Below, one piece after another: positions 19,458 through 31,903 of a stretch of DNA of 64,000 nt. Position 1 is the first letter of the stretch. The number at the start of each line of letters is the position of its first letter. The notes beneath the pieces were generated by a model. That model made no database searches. It worked only from the letters and a program-made list of their open reading frames with translations, and was not told the DNA's origin. The DNA comes from Annona cherimola. Lineage: Eukaryota > Streptophyta > Magnoliopsida > Magnoliales > Annonaceae. A program made the position numbers and the translations under genes. The stretch covers positions 121,490,564 to 121,554,563 of the forward strand of contig CM059971.1 in NCBI GenBank assembly GCA_030490835.1. The letters run 5' to 3'.

Positions 19458-22400
19458 CTACTTGAGCAGTGTCACCAGCCCATTAGTAACAGATGCTTTC
19501 AGGGGAGGAGAAACAGGAACATCCCCAAAGAAAACATTGAAAAGAGCCGAAGCAACAGCTGGGGAATCGATTGTTGCATCCACAGTTGAAGGCAGACCAT
19601 CAGGAGAGATAGAAATCTGCAAATAAAAAACATCTTCCATCATATCCTAGATCATAGAAAGTGATATCAATGCAAAAGTGCACGCACAGACAAAATCGTG
19701 TGACAACATGGATCAAGTTCTGTCTACTCATGTGGGCTCACAAGCATTTTTGCTGGCTCCACCCAAGTCAAGAATATGAAAGTCCCCTTCTTGAGGGGGC
19801 GCCCCCGAAATGTGGTACGAAACGTGGATAGAGCAGATTCATCAACTGGGGTGGGTGCTTTGATTCTTGGCGAGATGGCATCATCCAGTGCATCCCAAAA
19901 GGTCTGCCCATCCACATCCCTCACTAGAACAATCTGCAATGACTTCTCAGAAGAGGCTGCATAAGAGAGTTCATACATCATCATCATTTCAAGCATGAAA
20001 TCAAACATATGTAGAGACCATTCTACCTTCATAAACAGCATCAAACAAAGAGGAATCCTTCTCAATTTCAGCTACCGATTTCCTCTTCCACCCTTGCAGT
20101 TTCTCTGTTACAGAATGGTTCGCATACAGCCCTGCAGCATAGACTTTTACACCAATGATCGCAAAAACCTTCTCTCTGTAACCTGTGATGAAATTTTCAT
20201 TGCAATAAAAAGACAGACAGATGCATACAGAACAGATCATCTGCATTCCGTAAGTTCAACCACTGTTAGTAAGAGATGCTGCCCGCATTCAAGGATTACC
20301 ATGTCCTGTTGAAACGCAAAATAAGAAGTTTTCGTGGATCCAACCACATCAAACTAACAACTGCTAATCATGCTTCCGAAATAATCATTCTTTCATTATG
20401 AAATCATGAATGTAGAAGAAAAACCTGTGCCAAGCAAAGTTAATGGAGCTGAGCATCCAGGCACGCTCACTGTCGACTGAAATTTCACATTGGTAGCAGG
20501 TTCCACCATGAATTCTGCACTTCCAACTGCATCGAAGAATACCAAGTGTAAGCAATCTGAATATTATTCTACATGATACCATTATTGCCGTTTCCAACGC
20601 AATATGAGTGTTAGTGGCTACGCGGCTGAAGGCAATTAAGCGCGGGAATAATTTGGCACGGCTGAAATAAATGGCTCAAACTTGTTAAGCTCGATGGATG
20701 CACCTGAAGCTGAAATGCAGAACTAATAGATGAAACGACCAAATGTCCTCATACATGCAAAATTTCGGTTAAGGTATATAATTAAAATTTTGATTAGATT
20801 ATTTAAACACAACTTATTCGTTCAGGCTCTTTATTTTGGGAAATAAGCCCGAAGGCCCAAAATAAGGAGAACGTGGAGGAAGGTTATAACTTGTATAAGC
20901 TGCTCGTGTCAATCTTTGAAAGTGCACACGTGCAGGGTTTGGACCGTTTAGGGATTATCCTATGGCAGAGCCTGATCTTTGTCCCGAAGCTAATCCACTC
21001 AAATCAGAATTTTGTCCCTCAAAACCCCCCAACTAAGCTAAATTAAAACAGTAAAAATTCATCTTGTACTCACAACTTTTATCCTTAATTTCAAATATTC
21101 CCACAAAGTTTGAAAATTTGTCTTATACTCATAATATTTCATACTAAATTTCTATTAAGCCAACAACACTATAGTTATCTACCCAACTATTTTGCTTATC
21201 TAAATTTTCTGATTAAAACAATTCACACCTAATGTACGGTGATCATAAATCATCAAATTGGTGACATCAAATGATTAAATTGGATCTACATTAGGGTTGA
21301 TTTTTTTTTTTTTTAATCAATTAGTGAAATTCGGACAGGCGAAATAGTTTTCCCGTGAGTACACAACAGCTGATTGCGGTATATAATACATTTTTTTATT
21401 GGTTATATAATAAAAATTTAAAATGACACATTTTTTTTTTTATTGGTATATAATTACATGTATCTCAACACATATTATACTTGAAGATCTGAGACATTCT
21501 TACAAATCTGGGGACATATAACATCCCAACAAATCTGGGGACACACATAACATCCCAAAGAAATCTGGAAGACACAGCTTCCAACAGCCACCTGAGAGAC
21601 CACCTTCTCTCACACCTCTTCCACCCGGGAGACAACCTGCTCCCACACCCATCTATTTGGGACCGAAATCCCGAATGAGATTCGATCCCGCGCCAACCGC
21701 AGAACGCCGTTCTGCGCCGCTGCTGACGACCAACCGAGCTAGCCTCGGTTGGTAAAATGACACATTTTGAGTACTAAAGTAATTTTCAAAATGGATAAAA
21801 TTAAGAGTAAATGTTACGGGTACAAAAGAAATTTTAAATAAAAACTTTTCACTTTAGAACTTTTTATTTTTCATAACTATCATATTTTTAAAATTATTTC
21901 TTTACATTTTTTCTGTACAACTATATTACTTTCCAATTATTTCTACACAATTATATCTACAGTTAACTTATCTATTTTAATATTATTCTTTTAGCCATTA
22001 TTATTATCCTTACATATCATATTATTTTTACTCAATTCAAAAACTCTAACACGGAATTTTTATTAACCACCAAACACACCCAAAAATACGAAAAGTTGCT
22101 GACTCAAGGAATGCATCAATGCCTGAGAGCCGCGCAATGCGAGCTCTCCGAGCGCTAGCGCATCATCCCTCTGGTCAGATGGAGTATCGAAGTTATCCTA
22201 GTTTTGGAAATTGTCTGTCGACCTCCTCAGCGTCAACATGAAAATGCTTCTAATTTGGGAAGAAATAAAAAATTTTCATTTCGATCCTCCCTCACTCGCT
22301 GAAACGAGCTAACGTAAACGCATGTGACAATTTCAAAGAAAGAGGAAAGAAATCAATAATCACCCGAAGATTTTCCGATTGGAGCGCAGTATCTCCTGGC

Positions 22401-22547
22401 GGAAGTAGAAAAAGCAAATCCACGGATGTTTTGGCTAGCCCGCACGCCATACGACGTAGAAATAGGGAGGCAGCTTCTGTCATTGATGCTAGTGCGGATG
22501 GGCGGAGGAAGAGAGATTGAAGAAGGTACAGCTGCAGCCATTTCCAC
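19458..22547 (-). CDS. FAP3: Plastid fatty-acid-binding, chalcone-isomerase-like protein (FAP3 type)
   Basis: Five exons on the minus strand: 22547-22364, 20526-20425, 20182-20027, 19956-19742 and 19616-19458. The phases (1,1,1,0) fit and give 271 residues. Exon 1 is a plastid transit peptide ([20 protein letters not shown]). The mature part has the chalcone-isomerase fold of the FAP family: [45 protein letters not shown] and [14 protein letters not shown]. Then come [18 protein letters not shown] and [17 protein letters not shown]. These segments match Arabidopsis FAP3 (At1g53520) block by block. FAP proteins bind fatty acids in the stroma and affect fatty-acid synthesis; they are not bona fide chalcone isomerases. 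Intron 1 (about 1.84 kb) is swollen by a MULE, a SINE and a Tourist MITE. A second ATG two codons in could also serve as start. Confidence 0.95.
21052..21833. mobile_element. Non-autonomous MULE in FAP3 intron 1
   Basis: The left arm AAAATTCATCTTGTACTCAC...TTTGAAAATTTGTCTTATACTC pairs with the reversed right arm AAAATTTCTTTTGTACCCGT...TTTGAAAATTACTTTAGTACTC. The arms are about 90 bp and related in wording to those at 12149 and 29780. No clean duplication is visible, so the ends are approximate. Without the SINE it is about 450 bp. Confidence 0.6.
21435..21752 (-). mobile_element. tRNA-derived SINE, 318 bp, with 16-bp target duplication
   Basis: Reading the minus strand from 21752, the head is CCAACCGAGGCTAGCTCGG. 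An A-box-like TAGCTCGGTTGG (21741-21730) and a B-box-like GGGATCGAATCTC (21689-21677) lie about 41 bases apart, as in a Pol III promoter. The body ends in an A-run at about 21440-21435. TAAAATGACACATTTT flanks it at 21419-21434 and 21753-21768. A tRNA-like head, A-tail and long perfect duplication identify a SINE mobilised by LINE machinery. It lies inside a MULE inside the FAP3 intron, in the same orientation as the gene. Confidence 0.92.
21838..22082. mobile_element. Tourist-like MITE in FAP3 intron 1
   Basis: Family interior (TTTCCAATTATTTCTACACAATTATATC, ACTTATCTATTTTAATATT) and a right end CACCAAACACACCC at 22081. The left terminus has merged with the MULE right arm and is not recognisable. 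Confidence 0.6.
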
Positions 22548-22745
22548 GGCCTCTTTCTCTCCGCTCTCTAGCTGTCTAGATTCACAACATAATTTATTGG
22601 CAGGAATTTGGCACTTTCACATGTTCCTCAAGTTGGTCCGTCTAAATTCCGTGTCATTCACTCCGATTTTTCATGATTTTAATTTTCATATTTTTTAAAC
22701 AAATTAATCTAATCTCCAATTAGGTTAGTAGTTCGACCTAACTGT

Positions 22746-22985
22746 ATTTACATCCCCAATCGTCTTTTCTGATAAAAATTACTAAAAATGGTACTGATGT
22801 TAAAAAATTCGAAATAGATATATAAAAATCTTCAAAAATGGTAAAAATTTATACATATATTAAATATACTTACATTAACATTTCTGTAAAAAAATTTCAA
22901 AAAAAATAAAAAAAATAGGTGAAGTACACCCGGGAGCATCGAGCCTCAATGCTCCTGAGTGCATTGAACCAAAGCTCGGCATTCT
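22746..22985. mobile_element. Half of a palindromic MITE upstream of FAP3
   Basis: Only the right arm is present: TAAAAATTACTAAAAATGG, CAAAAATGGTAAAAATTTATACATATATTAAA, then GGTGAAGTACACCCGGGAGCATCGAGCC. The left arm is missing, so the element is truncated. It lies about 200 bp upstream of the FAP3 start and might overlap its promoter. Confidence 0.6.
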
Positions 22986-25389
22986 TCATGCTTCACATTT
23001 TCAAAGAAGGGGAGAAAAGGGAAATTATAAAAGGCCACTGTTCTATTTAAAAACTTCAAAAATGGTTTTAGTTTTTGCCCTGCATTTTGATGGCATAATT
23101 GAAGCTAATATCAACTTATCTTTAAGAAATTGTTAAAAATTAACTTCACTTGTTAGGCAAAGAATTCATTGCCCTTCCTTTAGGGGCTATTTAGGATGGT
23201 GGAAGATGATGGAGAAGGGATGAGGTAACTTGATGAAAAATACTATCAAATTTTAAAGTGTAAAAAATTATATTATGAATGAGTATGTAATATTCAAAAT
23301 TTAAAAAGGAAGATATTTTTTTTTCATATATGTTACATCATCTCAATTAGTATTATAATTGAACTATAAGACATTTTTACAATTTTTCTACTAATATTCT
23401 ATAAATATTTAATTAATAGTCTAATTTTTCCTAACGCTAATCCCTATAAAGTCACCTAATGGATGTTTCAACAGAGAACAGAAGTAAACAAACACCACAA
23501 CTAAAGTCAACTCTATATACAGACGGGAGATTTCGAGCCAGAGATGCTTAAGCAACGAAACAAGTATGCAATCACTTAGGCAACACCTCATCTCATTCCT
23601 TCTCAATTTACTAATTTTGAACAGGCTCATTTTTTTAGTAATTTTTTTTCTTTTTTTTTTCTTTTTTTTTTTTTGGGAGTACCAATGGGCTCATTTTAAT
23701 TTGCAGAAACCATTCGTGCAAACATTTACAGGGAGGGAATCAGTCTGGCCAAAAAGATCTTTGTTACTTTTTACGGAAAATGGAAGAATAAAATCATGAC
23801 TAAAAATTTTCAATGAACAACGATGAAAAAAAATTGCAAACAACAATAGAACACGTATTCTGGATTAATTTCTGACATACATCGGCTACTAAAATCAAAT
23901 CTGATCATTGAATCAGCTTAATAGTATTTTTAAATTTTTATTCTACCCGAGACTACTTAAAATGCTACGAGAAAAATGTGATTTCAGGTCTTCTTTCACT
24001 TTCTTTTATTGGTGTTAGATACACTGTTACATTCTGAAATCCCAAATCTTGCCTATTTACAACCCTCACAATGAAAAGACTTCCTATAAATACTCCTACA
24101 CTTAAGGAGGACTAATATATAATTGCCTCAATAACAGAAGGACGCATTCACTACTGCATGTGGCAAAAATCAAACACATGATGTTAGACAACTTTGCCAA
24201 TGTCACTGACCAACCAAACGATCTAGTTAGCGATCTTCCTCCACTTAACAAGTAAAAAGGAAGGGCAATAACATCCTTGCTAATAAAAAATTAAATTATT
24301 TTTATTCATGTTAATAATTTTAAAAGTCTTTCGCCAATGCTAATGTTTTTCCAAATTAATTTTGATCTCATTAAACTAATGGTTGGGGCTATATTTTCAA
24401 GTTAAATTAATTGTGAATTGACAAAAATAATCCCAAACTGTTAAGAGTATGTTTGCATAACTAAGGGCAATTTTGTGCATTCATAGTTCATTTAATTCGG
24501 AAATCTAACGGCAACTGTCAATCTTGGCACCAAATGAAATAGATTTAGAAAAATATTAACATATATAATTAAAAGACTTTGAAATCGTCGATAACGCGCC
24601 TAAAAAATGTGATTTGTAAAACTTAGTTTTGATCAAAATCCTTGCACACAGAACTAAAATAATATGAAAATGGTCTGCGTTGAGCATAGTTGGACCTGTG
24701 GGCGATCACAAACCAGACAAATTGAGGCGGATCTAATGCAATCAGTTGGATCTGTTTTGTGTACTGGGTATTGTCGTCGAAGCCCATCGCTAATTGGGTT
24801 TTCCAGAAACCCGAAACCCGACTTTTTAAAATTGTCATGGCCTGGTTCCAACCCTAAAAACAGTGGCTGGAGTGTTGCCGCTGCTGTAGGCAATCTCATC
24901 CGAGCCGGAAGCATATGAGTATGGCGAAGGAAGAGAAACATGAACCTATGTGAGGGCGAGAGAGATGGCTTATCTGCTCACCCTCAATCAAATCTTGGAT
25001 AGGTTAACATGAAATTACACACTTCGATGGATTGCAGTTGCCGCCGCCTACGCGTCCAAGAAAGTATGTTGAAGATCTACACCCGAGCACGTCCGACTCC
25101 ACAAAAAAATGACAATGCAACGCAGCTTAGGCTTTTTTTTGTAAATTTTTTTTTCTTAAAAGGTAAGCATACGAACCTTTGAACCTCACACAGGCACACT
25201 GGGGTATCTACTATCTACCCCCTGGGCATCCAGGAAGCGATGGAGTTTAGGTTTTAATATCTTGCTGTTTTGCTTTATAGTTTTTTCTTTGCATTTTCAA
25301 ACCTGCTGGACAAATTTAAATGCTTTGATGGACAAAATTTATTGAGTTTGTAATTACACGGGGTATGCTTGTGGGTATTTTTGTCATTG
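22986..25389. other. Intergenic, no gene supported
   Basis: AT-rich spacer. A poly-T tract lies at 23641-23674. A GC-richer patch at 24650-25080 has overlapping short frames on both strands without a domain; it might be cargo of the MULE whose end is at 25545. Around 25170-25230, CACTGGGGTATCTACTATCTACCCCCTGGG is a small imperfect hairpin. Confidence 0.4.
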
Positions 25390-25545
25390 TATAGAGTTTG
25401 ACATAGTTTTTCTGATGGTGTGAGAGCAGAGGTTTTAAAATACAAAAATCATAACTTCAAAGGGTCTAATATCCTAACAACCAAAAGTTGAGGTCCAAAA
25501 TACTAATACGCAAAGTTAGAGGGGGCATGACGCAAATTTTCCTCA
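25390..25545. mobile_element. Single terminal arm of a MULE
   Basis: The sequence AAAATACTAATACGCAAAGTTAGAGGGGGCATGACGCAAATTTTCC is the right-end wording of the MULE at 39312-41139 (AATACGCATAGTTAGAGGGTCTATGGCGCAATTTTCCC). A matching left end was not found with certainty upstream. Confidence 0.5.
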
Positions 25546-27276
25546 AATAGTACACTAAATGTCAAAATTTTAAAAAGTACCGGGGAGAGATAGGAAAGCA
25601 TTTTCTATTTAACCAGTCTACCAAATGCTTTCTTAATTATTCAATCTCTCCCTTTATATCAATTCATGTCATAATACGGTTGTTATGTACGATAAGTTTG
25701 ATAGCCATCACACAGAAATTTGTACTTTAACATGTTCTATAAATTGGATCATCCAGATTGTGTGTCGAGTGTCAAAATTTTAAAAAGCATAATAGAGAAA
25801 GGCAGGAAAGTAGTTTCCATTTTCAGCAGTTTACCAAATGCTCCCTTAATTATCTCGTCTCTCTCTCTGTGTCAATGCACGTAATAATACAATTGCAATG
25901 TATGATTAGTTTTGTAGCCTTTGCATTAAAATTTATACTTACACGTATCTCCGGGATTGAATTGTCTAGGATGCGTGCTTGGAGTCGAAATTTTCAAAAG
26001 TATGCGGGGAGAGGTGCAAATGTTGTTTCCATTTAAGCAATTTACTAAATGCTCCCTTAATTACCAAATCATTTTATTTGTTTCAAGGTATACAATAATA
26101 AGGCTAGTATATACAATTAATTTGATAGCCTTTGCACAAGAATTTGTACTTACACGTATCTGTTAAATTGAATCGCCTAGATTGCATGACAAGAGTCAAA
26201 ATTTTAAAGAGTACAAGGGGTGGAAGAGTGATTTCCGTTTAAGTAGCTTCTTAACCCATGTAATAATACAACTGGGATTATAATTAATGTGCTTACTTGC
26301 ATGTGTTCCCCAAATTGGATCATCTACATTGTATGCCAAGAGTTAAAATTTTAAACAAGGGGGGAGCACGTAATAATAATACGGCTAGGATGGACGATTA
26401 CTTTGTTAGTCTTTGCATAGGAATTTATACTTACACGTCTCCGAAATTGGAAATTGAACTATCTAGATTGCGCGACAAGAGTCAAAAATTTAAAAATTAC
26501 AACGAGAAAGATGGAAAAGCATATTACCAAAAACTCCCTTAATTACATAGTCTTTGTCTTGATCTTAATTTATGTAATAATATAACTAGGATGTACAATT
26601 ACTGTGGTTACTTAAATGTGTTCCTCGAATTAGATCATCCATGCTAAGAATTAAAATTTTCAAAAATACAAGGAGATAGCATGCAATAATATGGTTGGGA
26701 TGTATGGTTAGTTTACTAGCATTCGCATCAGAATTTGTGCTTGCAGATGCCCCCTGTTGAATCAGCTAAAGGGTCAAAATTTTGAAAAATACAGGAAGAA
26801 AGGTGGGAAAGCGATTTCTTTTTTTTTTTTTCAGTTTAGCAAATACTCCCTTAATTACTCAATTTCTCCCTTCTTCTCAATACATGTAATAACATGGTCA
26901 AGATGTGCATTTAGTTTGGGCACTGAAATTTGCATGTCCCCCCAAATTGGATGATCTAGATTGTAGCCAATGGTTAAAATTTTAAAAAGTACGAGGGAGG
27001 TGAGAAAGCAATTTATATTTAAGCGGTTTACTAAACCATTCCCTTAATTACCTAATCATTTTCTTCATATCAATTTATACAATAATACGGCTCAGATATA
27101 CAATTATTTTGATAGCCTTTCCACAAGAATTTATACTTACATGTATATCTTAAATTGAATCGTCTAGATTGTGTGGCAGTAGTCAAAATTTTAAAAAATA
27201 CAAGGAAAGGGGTGGGAAAGTAATTTTCATTTGAGCAGCATCTCAACTCCTGTAATAATACAACTGGGATTACAGT

Positions 27277-28492
27277 TAGGGGTGAAACTTGGTACCGGGT
27301 CGGTCCGAACCCGCCCGACCCGACCCGACCCGGTACCAAAACCAAAAATGAGTTTTATTTTTAAGATTTTTCCAAAATAGACCCGGTTTCAACCCGACCC
27401 GTAGAAACCCGAAACCAAAACCGGGTTCACACCGACCCGGTACCAAAACCCGACCCGGTCCGAACCCGGTGTAATTTATATAATTTTTTTATAAATTATA
27501 CACTTTTTTATAATATTAATATATGGGTGGTTAATTGATTTAATATATATCAGTCAAATGGTTTAATTTAAGTGATTAATTGATTTAAATTAATGAATAA
27601 CTATGATTTAATGATTTATAACATATAGTTAATATGAATATTTTTAAAAAAAATTAAAAATATATGAGGGGTAGCCGCACGTATAAGAACTTGACATTCG
27701 AAATACAAATGGAAATCAAAGGAGAAATTACTTGGAAGTCTTTGAATAGTTTTTTAGTTTTTTTGGAAACTTTGGAGACATGAACTCATTTGAATTTTGA
27801 ATTTATTTAAAAGTGGATGTAAACTTATTTAAACTTGAGATTTGTTTATTCGTCATTTTAAATTTGGATTGCACTTAAATTAGATTGGAATGTTGAATCA
27901 TTATGCTTAGTGTATTTAGATTTAGTTGTTTTGAATAACTGTTATGTGGATTATGTTTGAATTTGAATTGGCATGATAAATCTATTTCATATTATACTTT
28001 CTGTTAGTATGAGAAATTTGTTAGTTTGAATTTTAGATTGTAGTATAAATTTGATTCATATTTTAAGTTTATTGGTATGACAAGTGGTCAATTTCTATTT
28101 TAGCAATTTGTATAATAAATATTCAGTTTGAATTCAATTTCAACAATTTGTATGATAATGTTTAGTTTCAACTACAATAGTTGGTATGATATATTTATTT
28201 TTTATTTGCTACACTTGAGTCATTTCCATTAGCTATTCGTTACACTTGACTTCATAAACACAGGTATGTATATTCCAATAATTTTCTTTCAGATTACAAT
28301 TAAATTAGAAAAAAAACAGTTTATTGGTAACCCGAATTCTAACCCGAAACCAAACAAAAACCAATGTGAACCCGGTTTGAACCCGGTCCGAACCCGGATT
28401 AAATTCTTAGGGTTTGGGTTTACTCCAACCCGGTTGGCTTAGGGTTTGGGTTCACTCCAACCCGGTATAATCCGACCCGAGTTGCACCCCTA
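27277..28492. mobile_element. Non-autonomous hAT element, 1216 bp, inside the tandem array
   Basis: Left end TAGGGGTGAAACTTGG, right end GAGTTGCACCCCTA, with ATTACAGT at 27269-27276 and 28493-28500. Subterminal regions are full of ACCCGACCCG and CCGGGT-type repeats in opposite orientation. The middle is AT-rich, with no transposase. Excising it restores a continuous array monomer. Confidence 0.93.
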
Positions 28493-29779
28493 ATTACAGT
28501 TGATATGGTTACTTGCATGCGTTCCCTAAATTGGATCATGTAGATTGCCTGTAAAGAGTTAAAATTTTAAAGATTACAATGAGAGAGCACGTAATAATAT
28601 GGCTAGGATGTACGATTAGTTTGTTAGCCTTTGCATAGGAATTTGTACTTGCACGTGTCTCCCAAACTGAGTTGTCCAGATTGCCTGACTAGAGTCAACA
28701 TTTTTAAAATTACAACGAGAAAAACGAAAAAACAATTTCTATTTAAGTAGTTTACCAAAAACTGTCTTAATTACCTAGTCTTTGTCTTGATCTTAATTTA
28801 TATAATAATACAACTAGGATGTACAATTACTGTGGTTACTTACACGTGTTCCTCAAATTCGATCATCCACATTGCATGCCAAGAATTAAAATTTCAAAAA
28901 ATACAAGAGGAGAGCATGCAATAATACGGTTGGGATGCATTGTTAGTTTGCTAGCCTGTGCATCAAAATTTATACTTGCACGCGCCATAGCTGAATCAGC
29001 TAAGGGGTCAAAAATTTGAAAAATATAGGGAGAAAAGTGGGAAAGCGATTTCCATTTTATCAGTTTAGCAATTAGTTACTCGATTTCTTCCTTCATCTCA
29101 ATACATGTAATAATATGGCCAAGATGTGCATTTAGTTTGGGCACCACAATTTGCATATATCCCCGAAATTCGATCATCCTGATTGCAGCCAGTGGTCCAA
29201 ATTTTAAAACGTACGAGGGAGGTGGGAAAGCAATTTCTGTATAAGAAGTTTACTAAACCATTACCTTAATTACCTAATCTTTGTGTATCTCAATTCACAT
29301 GATAACACAATTAGGATGTACAGTTAGTTTAGTAACCTTCGCACGTGAATTGTACTTCCACATGTGACCAAATTGGATCGTACGAATTGGGTGCCAATAA
29401 TTAAAATTTTAAAAAGTACAAAAGCAAAAGCAAAAAACTAGTTTCCATTCAAGCAGTTTAACAAATGCTTTCTTAATTGTCCGATCTCTCTCTCTAGCTC
29501 AATACATATGATAATGCGACCGTAATGTATGGTCAGTTTGGTAGCTTTCACACAAGTTTATAATTACCTCCAAATTGAATTGTCTAGATAGCATGCTAAG
29601 AGTCAAAAAATAAAAAGGGAGAGGTGGAAAAGCGGTTTCTATTGAGCAGTTTACTAAGCGCCTCATTAATTACCTAGTCTTTCTCTTTGTTATATAGCTA
29701 AGATGTATGATTAATGTGATAGCCTTCAAAAAAAGAATTTGTACTTGCACATGTCCCCCAAATTGGACCTTTTATATTA

Positions 29780-31903
29780 GGAAGAATTTTCCTTATACTC
29801 ATGACATTTGAATAACATTTCTTTTATACCTGCAGCGTTTTAAGAATTCCTCTCATATTGATAACATTTCACCCATAATTCTCTCTATGCCCACGACATC
29901 ACTCACTGTTAGTTAAATCAAATGGACTTGGCTGTTGCATGAGTTAATTTTTTTCATAATGACGAAATTGCCAAACAGCTAAAGTAAAAATCTCAAATCC
30001 GTATTACGTTTGCCTCTTCTCTTTTTTACCTTCGTTGGAAGTCAACACTCCCTGGTGCTACCATTTTTTCTTTTACTCCGTCAGATTTCGGCACCACTGT
30101 CTCTTCTTTCATTTCGTCTCATTGTACAAATCGGCGGCATCTGCTCCTCTTCTATCCCGCGGCAACATCTGCGCCTCTTCTAACCTGCGTTTCAATTTCT
30201 AAAATCGGTGATCCAGAAAATTTTAGGGATACCCATCATATTACATCTTAAATGCCAGTTATGGGCCAAAAAAATGACATAGGCAAAGCTTGCTTCCTCA
30301 CTGGCATCGGCTCCGGATGTTAACCGTTGGTGTTGAAGAAGAAAATGGATAAAGGGACATTAGCAATACGTTTTCCATAAATGGCGATTCGGCCAACAGC
30401 GTATGAAACTGATGGGGTTTCCTGGATCTCGTCATCGGATTATGCATATTCCTAAATAATAAGGCCTAAGTCTCCGAAATTACATAGATTTCAGAATTAT
30501 AAACAAAAAGTCTCCCAAAAACCTTTTTTTTAAAATTTTTTTTGTTATAGGTAAGTAAATCTAGATGTATTAAATCTATAAACCAAGTTTTACCATTTTT
30601 GGATGTTTTAAAGTTTTTTTTTTGGATTTTTAAACACAGGGGCATTTCCGTAATTTTTTGAGATCCAAAAATTTCGGAACTACCACTGTGCTTAAAAATT
30701 CAAAAAAAAATACTTAAAAACATTCAAAAATAGTAAAACTTGATTTATAAATTTAATACACCTAGATTTACTTACCTATGAAAAAAATAAAATAAAAATA
30801 CCTTTTCTGGCCGGACGCACGGAGCTGAAAAGATCTTGGCTCAAACAAAAATTAGGTTAGAATCTGACAAAAGGGCGAAAGACAGAGATATAACAATGTC
30901 AGTGAGATCTACAGCGGCAAAGTCGCATTCACCACGAGCCCAAATCAAAAAATTTGATATGCAATCACAATGATACTGGAGACTATATTATCAGATGGTG
31001 CATTGATTGAATCCACCAAAAATTCAATGATGAATGCTGCTAGTAGCCGAAATTAAAAAAATGAATTACTGGACTTAATGTTTGATGCAGAAATCTCACA
31101 AAATCGATACACATCATCAAAGTGAGCAGGGAAAATACGATTGGAAGAAACAAAGATGAGTGCTGCTCTGTTGCAGTGCAACTTATAATCTCAATTTTGC
31201 ATCTGTGCAGAAGACAAATTGTCGACGTTTGAGAAGAAGCATGACCTAGATCCGACAATCGAGGAAAACCCGCAACGACTTCTTGACTATGATGGATCTG
31301 ATGGTTGGCACGAAGCCACAAGAGATGCAAGATGGATTTGCCTGAAATAAAAATCTGTTGTTGGAATCTGATGGTAGGAAGTCAAGATCGCGACAACTAA
31401 AACCAGCTGCTAGCTGTCACTGATGATTGGGGAATAACAAATTGTGGGCCGCCTGAAGAAGATTTGGAAGAAGAAAATTGCTACTTTTTGTATGCTGATT
31501 GCGTCGGATTTTGGGGAAGACAAACTATCGGTCATGGATGATGGATCTCTGATATGGCCATTGGATATGCCGCTACGGCGAATCCTCCATCACCCACAAT
31601 TGAATAATCCCGGGCCACATCAGAGCAAAAACGACGGAGAAATCTCTGAATTCCAAGTAGATTGTAAATGGAGGAGGTAGGGAAGAATGCAAACGACGTC
31701 TGTAAGGATTCCATTTGGCATGCTCGGTTACTAAAACGGTAAGGGCAAAAGCGACATTCACAATAAGTGACGACCGTTTGAGCAGGCTGTGACTTGTGGG
31801 TACGAGGAGAATTATGGGTGAAATGCTGTGGGTACGAGAACAATTTTTGAAACGCCTGAAAGAAATATTAGTCAAATGTCATAGGTATAAAGTAAAATTC
31901 TCC
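29780..31903. mobile_element. Non-autonomous MULE, 2124 bp, inside the tandem array
   Basis: TIRs of about 105 bp: left GGAAGAATTTTCCTTATACTCATGACATTTG, right (reversed) GGAGAATTTTACTTTATACCTATGACATTTG, both running to ATTTCACCCATAATTCTC. TTTATATTA flanks it at 29771-29779 and 31904-31912, a perfect 9-bp duplication. The interior contains GC-richer sequence (30040-30260 and 30830-31800) that may be captured host DNA; short frames there match nothing I know. A palindromic MITE-like hairpin sits at 30530-30800. Confidence 0.9.
30530..30800. mobile_element. Palindromic MITE nested in the MULE
   Basis: ATAAACCAAGTTTTACCATTTTTGGATG is mirrored by CATTCAAAAATAGTAAAACTTGATTTAT, with a core ACACAGGGGCATTTCCGTAATTTT. 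It belongs to the variant family also seen at 32430-32712. Target duplication not resolved. Confidence 0.65.

Noticed and set aside
21677..21752. tRNA gene candidate from A and B boxes
   Set aside because: The boxes belong to a SINE with an A-tail and a 16-bp target duplication; no tRNA cloverleaf.
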